DNA of 30,250 nt from Discostella pseudostelligera. Taxonomy: Eukaryota; Bacillariophyta; Thalassiosirophyceae; Thalassiosirales; Thalassiosiraceae. This document shows positions 18,640 through 29,400 of the stretch, in pieces. Position numbers and translations under genes: made by a program. The DNA is taken from assembly GCA_036940085.1 (NCBI GenBank), contig JALLBK010000429.1:1-30250 (forward strand). The letters run 5' to 3'. Numbering within the stretch: the stretch's first letter is position 1; each line of letters starts with the position of its first letter. The notes beneath the pieces were generated by a model. The model was not told the DNA's origin. It saw only the letters and a program-made list of their open reading frames with translations, and ran no database searches.

Positions 18640-20909
18640 ATGGAATCCCTCAACGAAGTCGATAATGCCACTCCACCCCCGGCATCGCACTCTGACCCAC
18701 CACAGGCGTCCCCCAGCTGCGGCGGCGGAGACAATTCTCAATCTCACTCGCCAACCCGCATCCCTAAAAAGAACAATAATAATCAACAGCCAATGAAACA
18801 GCCTTCGAACTCATCCGAAAATGAAAACTCGATCGTTCTACCCAATGGTGTCCACCTTCCCTCCACTGTCACGCCCCAGATGCTCGAGGGACGAATTCGA
18901 CGTGCCTTCCTTGATCTAACCCCCGCCCAGATGAGAGATGTCTTGCAGGAATATGACGATGCTGTCAATCAAAAAGGAGATGAGATTCGTAACCGTTCTG
19001 CATACTTGTTTGGTGTTGTAAAGAGATACAAAGTCGCCGTGGATCGCGGGGGCGGGGATTTCGCACCTCAGGGTAATGTTTCCGACCGCGTGCAAGTAAG
19101 TGCCACTCTTTTTCTGCATTTACAACCCATCCAAGTCCAATATACACACACTAAATGCGTTCATTAACTCATCTCCCTTTTTATTATGCATCTTTTGCAG
19201 ACTCGTTTAGATGCACTCATTTCTAGCGGGTTTTGTACTGCATCGGAAATTGACGCAAAGATAAGAGATCGTATTCGCATGATGCCCGAGAGAGATGCAC
19301 TCGATGCCATTGACGAACTGAATGGCTGTTCGAGAAAAGATATTAGAAACTTTGCTAGTTATTTGTAAGTCCATCGTTCCTCCATTTTTAGTTGTATCAC
19401 GAGGGTGACATATATTTCATGTTCTCAATCCTTTCATCCTATTCGAACGCTCTCTGGAAAGCATGGGAATCATGAACAAGTACATGAAAGGCGAGCGAAA
19501 TGATCCTCGTTCTAGGGGGGCTAATCGAGTTCGCAATCACCGTGATGGACATAAAAACAATACTGCTAATGATGATCGATTGTCTCATTATGGAAGGAAT
19601 GATGACCATGGTAGTAGTGCTCGGCACAGGCGCGATGGAAGAGGCGATGGTCGAGACAGACAATCCTCGATGAGAGATGGTGATAGGGATCACAACCGCA
19701 GTCGCCGTCGATCGCGTAGCCGCAGCCGTAGTTATGATAGCAGGAGTAGGAGCCGAAGCCCCGATTATAGGCGTCGGCGTAGAAGTAGAAGCCGTTCTGA
19801 CTCACGCGATCGACACCACTCTTCTCGTCGCCACAACAGATCCTCCCGTGATGGTAGTACACGAACTTCGTCCAATCGCGACCCGAATATCCCCTCGACC
19901 TATAGTATGATCCCCCCTCCTCCGCCACCTCCTCTGCGACCACAGACTATGATGCAGCCCATGACGATGGGCCAGCAGCAACAACTTCTTCCTGGACAGC
20001 CTCCTCAGGTTATGGTCCATGGCCTTCAGCGTCCGATGCAACCTCCGCAGCAGCAGTTTGTTCAGTCTATTGGCCAGATTCCGCAGCTTGGTCAGGATGC
20101 GCAACTGAACACCTACCTCCAACAGTATCAGCAACAGCTTCTCCAGCAGCAGCAATTTCAGCAATCTGTACCCGGGTCCAACATTCCGCAGCAATCGCTT
20201 CAGCATATGCAGAACTACAATCAGAACATGCAGCAGCTTAACCAGGCTGGTAAAATGATGCCCGGAAATGTGGCAGGTCTAACGAATATGATGCTTGGGC
20301 AGCAAGGGCCTGGATCCCAGCCAGGCAATGCTACCAACATGTACTCAGTGCAGAACCCGGACCAGCAGCCTCTTCTCGACATATTTGGCCTTGCCGACAA
20401 GGCAGCCCAGGCTCTTTCTGGTCGACTTCCTCAACTCAACCCAAACGCGGCTTCTGTCGCCACCATGTCGAACCCTAACTTCCCTCCTTTGCTAACTCCG
20501 GCTAATCTTTCAGCGCCGGCTTTTCAGTCGCTTCAGCAGAACACGTCCTCGCGCCAGCAAAAGGCCACCGCCACGGAATCCGAATTGCCTATGATGGTGC
20601 AGTATGCAATTCAGGTAAGCCCGTTACAATCCAGCCACTACGAATTTGTACGAATTCACGTAAACGAATCATATCTCATAGATATTGCATGAAATATCCC
20701 TTTCAACTTCACAGAATCTTCGAACGACAGGTCATATTGAGTCGTCACTGGATGCACCACTCATTGCAATGCTCCAACGCCTACCGGAGAATGCCGCCCT
20801 CTCGGCCCTCGAAATCTTTTCTTCTTGTGATCTCAGCAAAATGCGCAGCAAGGCTGCTTACCTGGCGGGCATCCTGAAGAAGGAGTTGGCCAAATTGGGA
20901 CTCCAGTAG
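18640..20909 (+). CDS. RS- and Gln-rich protein with three hnRNP-Q acidic-domain-like modules
   Basis: Four exons, 18640-19095, 19201-19364, 19462-20614 and 20715-20909, join in phase to about 655 aa. Introns are 105, 97 and 100 nt; the second has a weak AAG acceptor, supported by SYF-MGIMNKYM continuity. Three helical modules share a pattern of A/L-x2-L/V-x2-F/Y..D..S/K..A-Y-L-x-G-h-h-K: residues about 74-130 (IRNRSAYLFGVVKRYK), 153-222 (DIRNFASYFMGIMNKYMK) and 583-652 (MRSKAAYLAGILKKEL). This resembles the acidic N-terminal domain of hnRNP Q/R (NKSAFLCGVMKTYR type). Between modules 2 and 3 lie an Arg/Asp region, an SR/RS tract (about 283-336), a poly-Pro stretch and a Gln/Met-rich tract (about 370-473). 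I see no RRM. A role in pre-mRNA splicing or mRNP assembly is inferred from the RS and AcD-like content. The start is the first ATG (GAAGATGG). The open frame extends to 18601 only through a TTG. Confidence 0.8.
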
Positions 20910-21261
20910 ATGATTAAGAGAGGCTGCATCCGTAATTCATCGCATCATTACGTGGCAATCTTGTTGAAGATATCGTTGTCGTGCCTATGCAATTGCCTGA
21001 CACCACGATGTAACTTGTTTCTCATGTCTGCGATCTTGTCGCAAAATTTGAACCCTTGTGGCACAATGGCCAACGGATCGTTTCGGAACGAGTATTCTGA
21101 GAGATTTGGCCAACAGCATCGTCCATATTTCAATTTCACAGACGTGCCGTTAGTTTAATACCCTTCTAAAGACTGTGAATATTATGTTGTGCATTTGAAC
21201 CTAGAATACATTTGCTTCCCAATGTTTGCCAGAGCCACACGGAACAGTGCAGAGTCGAATG
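20910..21261. other. Convergent intergenic region, no gene seen
   Basis: This stretch lies between the stop codons of the RS protein (20907-20909) and the - strand unknown gene (21262), and presumably holds both 3' UTRs. Short open frames have no protein-like composition. I see no repeat or RNA structure. Confidence 0.4.
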
Positions 21262-22785
21262 TTAATCATAGGGAAGATCTGGAGGTTTTGCCACCAAGTG
21301 AGGTGATTTTGGCGACGTCGAATGTGCAAAATGCTTCAAGAATCCGGTGGGGTGTTTCACATTGGAACGAAACTCTATCCAGCAGTCTCCATTTGCGGTA
21401 TGCTTATCCCCGACAGTCGAAGCCTTTTCGATATCGTTATGCTTCCCGTCGGACACTACATGCACACTCTGCAATTCTGCCAGTGAGCCTGCCAGTAAAG
21501 AATCTTGTGATTCATCAAAAGAACTTGACAACACCCATTCATCACCGGTTGACTCGCATATTCTGACGTCTAGTCCTGTGATAGAGGGGTGGCTTACAAT
21601 CAGACTTCCTAATTGTCCATTACCACGCCAACCAATCTTGGACGTTCGACCACCTAACTTTTCTTCGACCAGCGTCTGCACATTGACAAGTGACTTGCAC
21701 TGAAAAACTAAGGATGGAGGAGACAGGCGCAAATCCTCCTGAGCTGCAGGAAGAGGACGAACAATGAGACCAGGCGTATTCGGTTTGTTTGTTGTTCTAT
21801 TCACCGTCTCCTTTCCATATTCTGATCCTATTTGAAATTGGTATAGTCCAGGAAGTGGCCTCGATAGTGACGACTGCGATAGCGTCGTCTGAAGGGATGA
21901 TACTTCTGGAAAGAATGGCAAAACAATCTCCCTTAACTTGCCTATGCAATCAGTGTGATTGCAACGGTGCTCATCATCAATTGAATGAACCAACGCGTCT
22001 TTTGCATTGGATGGAAATAATGGTGTCAAGTCCAAAATCGGTGTCGTGGAAGGCTGTGTAGGAATGATCCAATTAGGTTGCGGTTCTCTACCCATTACAT
22101 TGCACATGACGTAGAAGAGTAAACCACGTAGGCGAGCCTCGAATGTCCACGCAAACGGGTGCGGTATGATATGCTCACTTTCCAATGTCTCTGCCAAACG
22201 TCTCCTACATTCGATCATGACTGACCGATATTGTGTATTGTTAGTAGGATCAAAATGTTCCAGTGCACTCGAACCATGAATTGCGATCAAATGAAGTGGA
22301 GAATTGACATCATCTATCGATCGGCTTCGTTGTCTTTCATCTGCAGTCCCCGAGCAATACGACAAAAAGTGCAGAATTGTACCACTTGTTGGACATGCGC
22401 ATGCAATCGAATCCCATGATGATGACGACGACGATGAGTCTTTTCCGAAATGCAATTCGTCCAAGCAGTCTCTAGTTTTCCTTCCGGTCTGAGATTCCGA
22501 TGATTTGATATTGTAAATTTGAATTTGGGGTAGATGAAATAGTTTGTTGAGAAATTCCACAGCTGAACGAGAGCGTTGTGGACTAGGCGAGAAGAATGTT
22601 ACTACTGGCCCAATAATTGGTGGCGTATGCAGTGGTGGCAACGGTGGTGTTGACGAGAGATTGCGTGTTGCAGATGTCATGGCGCGGTAGCACGAAATTG
22701 GTGGTCTTGCAGTAGAGCAGACAAATCGCGAGACGATCCTTCCACCACCGTCACCATGGAGATGGCGTGCTGTCAACTTCATCAT
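21262..22785 (-). CDS. Unrecognised 507-aa protein, possibly mitochondrial
   Basis: I cannot assign a family. The intronless frame starts at tandem ATGs (22785, 22782). The first 45 residues are Arg/Ser/Thr/Ala-rich with few acids (ARHLHGDGGGRIVSRFVCST...), compatible with a mitochondrial presequence. A segment IIGPVVTFFSPSPQRSRSAV (about 58-77) follows. The middle contains a Ser tract (about 115-125), LHLIAIHGSSALEHFDP and an aromatic helix FEARLRGLLFYVMCNVMGRE. The C-terminal half has LPGLYQFQIGSEYG, GLIVRPLP, SLVNVQTLVEEKLGG and GQLGSLIVSHPSITGLDVRI, whose strand-helix spacing vaguely recalls a VOC/glyoxalase-like fold, but no metal ligands stand out. Codon use and length argue that it is real. 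It is divergent from the PsbP-like gene at 23148. Confidence 0.7.
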   Translation of the reverse strand: MMKLTARHLHGDGGGRIVSRFVCSTARPPISCYRAMTSATRNLSSTPPLPPLHTPPIIGPVVTFFSPSPQRSRSAVEFLNKLFHLPQIQIYNIKSSESQTGRKTRDCLDELHFGKDSSSSSSSWDSIACACPTSGTILHFLSYCSGTADERQRSRSIDDVNSPLHLIAIHGSSALEHFDPTNNTQYRSVMIECRRRLAETLESEHIIPHPFAWTFEARLRGLLFYVMCNVMGREPQPNWIIPTQPSTTPILDLTPLFPSNAKDALVHSIDDEHRCNHTDCIGKLREIVLPFFPEVSSLQTTLSQSSLSRPLPGLYQFQIGSEYGKETVNRTTNKPNTPGLIVRPLPAAQEDLRLSPPSLVFQCKSLVNVQTLVEEKLGGRTSKIGWRGNGQLGSLIVSHPSITGLDVRICESTGDEWVLSSSFDESQDSLLAGSLAELQSVHVVSDGKHNDIEKASTVGDKHTANGDCWIEFRSNVKHPTGFLKHFAHSTSPKSPHLVAKPPDLPYD

Positions 22786-22878
22786 GGTTCTAACTCTCTA
22801 TCTCTTGGGAATCGCAGGGTAGTAATAGTAGTACTATGTCCATGTCGGAAGGGGCCGGCTTTGTCGTTGTCTTTGTAT

Positions 22879-22907
22879 CTCTCTCTCTAGAGATGATAGA
22901 GAGAGAG
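22879..22907. repeat. Perfect 11-bp CT/GA inverted repeat
   Basis: CTCTCTCTCTA (22879-22889) and TAGAGAGAGAG (22897-22907) are perfect inverted copies separated by a 7-base loop. The repeat lies in the divergent promoter gap 22786-23147, about 95 bp upstream of the - strand start. It could form a cruciform, bind a GA-repeat factor, or be chance from two microsatellite runs. Confidence 0.6.
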
Positions 22908-22942
22908 TCGGTGGATGAGTCAGCGGTCGACGGACGAACCGT

Positions 22943-23084
22943 ACCAAAATCTTACGAATCACATCGATAAAATCAAAAGATCGTACATCATTAGATAGGA
23001 GTAAAAATCAAAAATCATACGAATCCGAATCCATGCCAAAATCTGAAATCTTACCGCACCAAAATTGTATGAACCGATCCAAAA
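22943..23084. repeat. Degenerate CCAAAATCTTACGAATC repeats upstream of the PsbP-like gene
   Basis: Related 18-base words occur at 22943-22960 (ACCAAAATCTTACGAATC), 23008-23025 (TCAAAAATCATACGAATC) and 23058-23075 (ACCAAAATTGTATGAACC). Partial CCAAAATC copies follow at 23036-23043 and about 23079-23086. All lie within 205 bp of the ATG at 23148. They may be regulatory or a decayed tandem repeat. Confidence 0.55.
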
Positions 23085-23147
23085 TCACCTGCACAGTGCA
23101 TTTCTGCAATCGTCATTCTATTTTCTATTCGACGACCGACGACGACG

Positions 23148-24053
23148 ATGACGACCGCCATCTACTACTACTATGCCACCGCTCTCGCCCTGGCGCTGTT
23201 CAAGTGCTCGGAGTCATTTGCTCCTCCATCTCGTATGCTGACATCGCCAACTGTCCTCTGCGGCCATGGAAACGACAGCAACAGCGACAGGCGGACTTTT
23301 ATCACGACGGCTGCGTTTGCCCTCGGAAGCGCCGCCGCCGCGGCGGTGGTGGCAGTGCCTAGGTCTGCCTATGCCGAACTCGACACTGAAGACTTCTTGA
23401 AAACTGGAATGGTCTCCATGCCCATGGGAGTGAGTGGACAGGCTGGGAAGGCGAAGCCCATAACTGGCGTCGTTTTGAGGGATGGTAGTGAGGTTAGCCG
23501 CGATGCCCGTAGTGGAAATGTCCTTGCTGAGATTCTAGTGGGGAAATCGACAGACCCAACGCCCGTTTTGGCCACCTTCTCGTCTCCCTGGCCATTAGCC
23601 AAAGGTGGAGTTTTTGATGTCGAGTGTCGAGATGCTAGTACTGGTGATGGTGCATTTTTGGCGGTGGCGCCTGCCAAAGGGAAAAGTCTGTCGGATTTAC
23701 CAAATGCATTCTTCACCAATAGCCTGTTTTCATCCACGGGGCGCTTCTCTTTCTACGGAACTCCCACTGACATCAAAGTGAAGAAGAGTGAAATGAATGG
23801 TACTTATCGTTACTTGGAAATTGTCTTTAGTAATCTATCGCAATCAACGAATGCGGAAATTCCTCGGACGGCTCTTGTAGCGGCGACAATACCGCAGGGG
23901 ACCGACGATGTGATTTTGCTAGTTGGGAGTGCCACGACCAATCGTTGGAAACGAGGTGGTGCTGAACAATCAATTCGGGAGACAGTTGAAAGCTTTAAAT
24001 GTACACTTGCTCCTACATCCGGTATCAAGATCAGGGCGAAAGGATCGGTATGA
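23148..24053 (+). CDS. PsbP-domain (PPD-like) thylakoid-lumen protein
   Basis: A 301-aa protein with a tripartite plastid leader. A signal peptide (TALALALFKCSES) is followed by Phe24 in SESFAPP, the ASAF-type site of secondary plastids. A Tat-type lumen signal comes next, with RRTFITTAAF at 48-57, an Ala-rich core and the cleavage site SAYA near residue 76. The mature part fits the PsbP fold: an N-terminal strand region, VLATFSSPWPLA, FFTNSLFSSTGRFSFYG, a YRYLEIVFSNLSQSTNAEIPRTALVAA sheet split around residue 225, VILLVGSATTNRWKRGG and the closing helix IRETVESFKC. PsbP proteins support the photosystem II oxygen-evolving complex, while PsbP-domain paralogues have varied assembly roles. The divergence from canonical PsbP makes a PPD-type paralogue more likely. 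It is intronless, with its start at the first ATG. Confidence 0.85.
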   Translation: MTTAIYYYYATALALALFKCSESFAPPSRMLTSPTVLCGHGNDSNSDRRTFITTAAFALGSAAAAAVVAVPRSAYAELDTEDFLKTGMVSMPMGVSGQAGKAKPITGVVLRDGSEVSRDARSGNVLAEILVGKSTDPTPVLATFSSPWPLAKGGVFDVECRDASTGDGAFLAVAPAKGKSLSDLPNAFFTNSLFSSTGRFSFYGTPTDIKVKKSEMNGTYRYLEIVFSNLSQSTNAEIPRTALVAATIPQGTDDVILLVGSATTNRWKRGGAEQSIRETVESFKCTLAPTSGIKIRAKGSV

Positions 24054-24258
24054 GTTTAGGTAGCATAACATGTACTTTTACTATTTCAATTAATTATTGG
24101 TTGAATATGTATCCGATGTGAATTGTATTTATTAGAAATGCTCGCCTTTCATCTTTCTCTTTGACACCGATAGCCGCTTCTACTGTGTCCGATCATCGTA
24201 TTATCAGTTTGATTCGAGCACAAAATAGGATGAGAAGACGTTGTTGAGAGCATACATC

Positions 24259-25999
24259 TTATGGACAACATGCCATTCGGAACCTTAAAAAAAGGATATT
24301 ACCCACCTTGTACTCGCTCAATTGCATTTTATGTCGAAGTGATTTCATTTTTCTTTTCGTCAATAATATCAAATCGCTTTTTGTTATTTGGCCGTCTCCA
24401 GTAGGATCGAGTTGAACGAATTGGTCATGCAAGTCATCGAATAGCTCCTTATCAATTTTCTTCATTGCAACTAGCATGAACTTGATGTACTCCAGTTCGC
24501 TCACTGAAGTCATTGAAATAAGATGAGCATTAGTCGCAGTAATCATTGCGATTCAGGACTTGCGGTACAGCACTCTCACCTCCCCCATCATGACCTTCAT
24601 CAAGGACTTCAAGATCCTCCAACTTCAGATTGCATGACCACAGTCTTTTGTTGTATTCCGCTCTCCGACTATCGACAATATATGACGCGACACTTTGATG
24701 CCAGAGAGATGAGAATGTCGATCAACAAATGGAAAAAGACTAGTGGAAATAATGACTCACGCGCCAAGTATTTGTCCCATCATGGCTACACCAATTGGAA
24801 CAAAGAATACAGCCACGAGTTTAGAGATTTCGCGATGTGGAACTAGATCTCCGAACCCAATCGTCTTGTAGATTGAAGGAAGGAAAACAAGGAACATTTA
24901 TGTTGATGTGATGATCAAAATATGTTCTTCTGTTCTCACTCGTCACTCTTACCGTTGCAGTGGCGACGCAATAATAGATAACGTCATACCATTTCCAATG
25001 TTCTAATACTGCCATGATTATCCCACCTATCAGCAATGGAATAATACCCGGCAACTGCTTCATGACTCTGGATGTAAATAATTGCTTTTCCCCTCGATGT
25101 TCGTGATTCCGTCTTGAATCAAATACACTGTCTGGTTCTTGAGATTGAAGTGAATCCATCGACAATGAAGAATCATTCCGCGGAGCAAAAGACTTTTCGA
25201 CCACGTGCATGTCAAGCGCCATAACAGTATCTCCCTCTCCCTCATCCATTTGGTGATGGGAACGGAGTGATCTCGTTGTGAATGTCTTTTCCAATACTTT
25301 TGTAGCCTCCGTCTTCATCTTTTGAGAGTATGTAATCTCAGCCTCTATCAGCTGGCTGCCTATTACACCCAATACCAAACCGAGTAAAACAATCCCTGCG
25401 AGGGCAAATACAGACGCGAACAATTTCCCACCCGGGGTCGAAGGAGACATGTCTCCGTATCCAGTAGTGGACAGCATAACAACCGTGAAATAGAGCGAAT
25501 CGATGATGCCCCAATGTTCAAAGATGAAGGAATATGCCAGAACTCCCATTGCAAGTAGTGCAATAAATAAGAATAGACATTCGCGAAGTGTGAGCTCATA
25601 TGATGCACTTGCCAGATCGGACCATCGCTGAGTTATGTGTGCATCGTGGTTACCCGCATCTAGACCTGACGTGTATCTGATGAACAATTCATTCGTCTTG
25701 ACAGCTTCTTTTACTCGAATCCAGCGTTTGTGACTACTGCTGCTTCTCTCTCTTATGAGAGGAGTTGTTTCGGGAATGGCCTCTGCATTATTTATTTTGA
25801 CGCGCTCCTCATCGGGTGATCCTGATGCCAATTTATTATCTTGCCGCTGCCTATCCGCATGAAGATTTTGATGGTGAAAAACAGACCAGTACAAAGGTGG
25901 GAGTGGTTCCTTGTGGCCGGAATCTGAGTTGCTGTGATGATCGCCATCGCCATCGGCGCCGTCACCATTATTTGGTTCTTTTTGTTTCTTGCCCGGCAT
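24259..25999 (-). CDS. Two-pore-domain K+ channel with two EF-hands (TPK/KCO type)
   Basis: Four exons on the - strand, 25999-24953, 24864-24761, 24668-24580 and 24503-24259, join in phase through GT..AG introns of 88, 92 and 76 nt, giving about 494 aa. The N-terminus is polar and acidic. Pore 1 has YFTVVMLSTTGYGDMSPS (filter GYGD). Pore 2 is rebuilt across intron 1 as CVATAT-TIGFGDLVP (filter GFGD). EF-hand 1 is rebuilt across intron 3 as DEGHDGG-VSELE (about 407-418), with Glu at position 12. EF-hand 2 is DPTGDGQITKSD (446-457), with Asp at 12. This matches plant-type TPK channels, Ca2+-modulated and often vacuolar, conducting K+. The 3' end is uncertain. The fourth exon may run on to TAA at 24259, or a GTGGGT donor at 24306 may splice to 24257 and end at 24204. 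The location is unknown. Confidence 0.87.
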
Positions 26000-26419
26000 T
26001 ATTGTTTTGTAGTCTGCAACGAAGGGTTATTGGAAAGAACTCTTTTGACCTGGGCAACAAAGACAAACTATCGGATCTTTTTGAACTGTTGAAGCTCTTA
26101 TTACTTCACCTCGTCTGCAGGATAGATAATAATAGTACTACTACCCTTCGGCCTCGAGGCGCCGCGGCGCCGCCATGGCCATGGTGTTGGTGTGGCTATT
26201 ATTTGGTGTCTTTCCGCTTCCCGCCATCTTTGTCTCACGTAGGATTCAGTAGCTTATCGCTGATTTCAACAGATTCGCCAGTTTGCCCGTTCGTCGATAG
26301 GATCGATTGTCCACCGCCTGTCCGTCATGCGTGATTCATCTGCTGATCAAGGAATGGAGAGTAGAGTATGAAATAATGATCATCATCCTTTGAGCAATAT
26401 ACTATTCTACATTCATTAT
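26000..26419. other. Intergenic between PEX1 3' end and K+ channel start, with one E2F-like site
   Basis: The gap holds the 3' UTR of the upstream - strand gene and the promoter of the channel gene. TTCCCGCC (26218-26225) lies 219 bp before the channel ATG. A GC-rich CGAGGCGCCGCGGCGCCGCC stretch (about 26155-26174) contains a palindromic GGCGCCGCGGCGCC. I see no coding signal. Confidence 0.45.
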
Positions 26420-29400
26420 TTATCTAAGAGATGTCTTCAGTCTATTATCCTCCATATTTCGAGCTGGTGTTTCCTGTTTCACGTCGAGATCACCAAAAGA
26501 AGCATAAATACTTTGCAAAACACGTCTATCCGTTGGAAGCAATGAAGTTCTGGTTCGCTTGAACGCTTCTAAAATATGGGATTTTCTCAGTATTGGATGG
26601 ACACCAGCTTCTCTATCACTTGTGTCCAGAATCTCGTGGACACAGAGCAAGTGTGCCGTATCCAAAACAGCTTTCATATCTGCCGCTGAAAAATCTTTTG
26701 CATGATCAAAATCTTTGCAGAAGGTACTGTACAAGTCTCCACTTTGTTGTAGGCAAGATACTTCATCGTCAACATTCCTTGCATTCAGAAGAGAAGAAAA
26801 CAGGCTATTCCATTCCACGAGTGATTCCGGATATCCTACATAAACATGTTTCTCCAGTCTACCCGGACGCAGAAGCGCTTTGTCAATTTTGTCAGGGCGA
26901 GATGTCGCTGCCACTACGAAGATATAGTTAGAATCTTTGCTTCGTTCTGCACCATCCAGCAAGGTAAGGAGTTGATTGACTACTCGGTCTGTGACACCAG
27001 TGTGATCGGATCCACGCTGTGGAGCCAACGAGTCGAATTCATCAAAAAATATCATAGAAGGTGCAGCAGCAGTAGCACGAGCAAATAGTTGTCGAACCTT
27101 TGCTTCAGATGCACCAATATATCGATCGAGTAATTCAGGGCCGTGACATGTAATCAGGGTTAACTTGCTCGTTTTCGCAAGAAGCGGTACAATGAAACTC
27201 TTGCCATTTCCAGGTGGACCATACAGAAGTATACCGGTTGGTAATGTCATCGGCGCATTGTCGTATACTGACTTGAATCTCATTGGATGGATGATGATGT
27301 CGAAAAGCGATTGTTTTGCTTTTAAGAGACCTCCAATTGAATCCCAATCTAACGAGCAAGTGTTGGGATCAACATCGACGAGTTGTTGCGACAGCGGTGA
27401 GTAGCTCTCAATGATAGATGCAATGTCCGATTCCAGCATTTTCAATGATGATTGTGTCTCTTCCTGGTGGCAGTGCAAATTGCGCAAGTAATCTAGATGC
27501 ATAATCCTAGTCGCAACAATTCTCAGATCCTTTGGCCTGCACCCATCTGTATCCTTGCCGAGGCGCGAGATTACATGTGGTATTTTTTCATTTGCGAGTA
27601 CAGCGTGACCCATCAATTCATTGTGCACCAATTGAGCCCGCTGAGTTGCATTAAGGGAAGGGACTTCGATCAAAGAATGAAAAATCCCAGACTCTTGGTA
27701 GCGAGTTGAGATGGAGTCCTTATCACGACATGTGCAAACCAATACGATGCCGGTCAATTGTGTTGATTTGACTCGAGAAGATGATGAGCAGTATTGGGAT
27801 TGAAGTAACAATTGATCGACAGTGACCTTAACCTGCGTTACCAATGCCGGATTAAGAATATGATGATGAATACTGCCGTCGCCCTCTCCATCTGAGAATT
27901 CGACCTTCGGAATCAGAGCATTTAAGTCATCAAGCACCAACACCGAGGGTTGCTTCTGTAATGCGTCATGGAACGACTTTTGGATTTCTTCAAGAATATG
28001 TTTGATGCTTGTACTAGTTGCTTGCAATTTCTTGCAATCAAGATAGACAGTTGCGAATTGTTCCGATACAGCCAACTGCAATGCTGCCGTTATTGCCAGG
28101 TGAGTTTTCCCCGACCCGACTTCGCCAGTTATCATGATTGCATTATTAATTGTTGAGTGCGGCGCAAATAGATTATGGGAATCGAATTTGGGACGATGAA
28201 TGATTTGCTTCGCACTTCGTATCATGCTCTGAATGGCTGAAGTAAACCCCACCGTAGGACTGTGGAGAGTCGGCAACATTGATGAATAACTGTGTGCATC
28301 CACTGACTTGACTTTACAGGTCTTGTCGGTCTCAATTGTATCAGATCGCAATAACTCTCGCAAATGCTTTGTTGTAATAATTGGTACAAGACAATGGCTA
28401 ATAGTCTGTGAAAATTCACTTTTGATGATTGAGTCGCCAGGGGTATCAGAAATCGGTTGAATTGTTAGCATCAACATATCCGAACATTTCCGCCGCCCTG
28501 GGTCAAGTTCTCGCAAAAATTCGGAAGATAAAATTGATCCAGAGCAAAATACTGGATCGGTACCCATTGTATTTCTTCTCGTTGGGGTCACACTCGAACT
28601 ATCACAATTGGCTCCTTCGCAGTGTTTGCACGTCGACGAAAGAGTGTCACATTTTGGTAATATGCTGCATCTATCCAGGAATGCTGGCGGTATTGTTATT
28701 GAAACCTTTGTAATTTTGATTCTTTTTCCTTCAGCAACACGTGCACTGGCAATACTGTCCATAATCTGTGACTCGGACCATAACTGGATAGTAACGTACC
28801 TCGATAATGGCGAGACACCGAGCTGATATCGAAGTAGACTATTCATTCCGATATGCCCTTCACGTGTGCTATCGGATGCGTGGACTATGGCAACCGCGAC
28901 ATCATCACCGGTTCCATGATCTTTTCCAGCATCAGGATGTGAATAATTGGCAAATGGCCCTCGTACTCTTCTCACTGTCACGACGAATTGCGGATACTCC
29001 TCATCAGCGCACTTTGGTTGGTCATTCTGGTATCGAGTTGCAATACAATGCTGATAGCCAGGAAGGCGAGTGAGAGTGGATGGATGAACAAACACATACC
29101 CCAATGGTGGATTTGGTAAGGAAAGGAATGCCTCGTTCGCTAAACTTGTTTGATGAACGTCAGACAAGTTGAATTGAACACGAAGAGGGGTGCTTGGACA
29201 AAATACAGGTTCCTCCATTGGTGGTGGCAAGGATGTTTTGGTATCCTTCGGTTCTTCAATTCTCATTCGAGGTTTGGGGATGACTACCACTTCAGTCTCA
29301 GCCATGAGGCGCACACAACGATGATTGTTATTGCGAACAGCGCTCGTGCAATTATCGTCATCATCAGTATGGTCGGGAGATGCATCAATATCCGAGTCAC

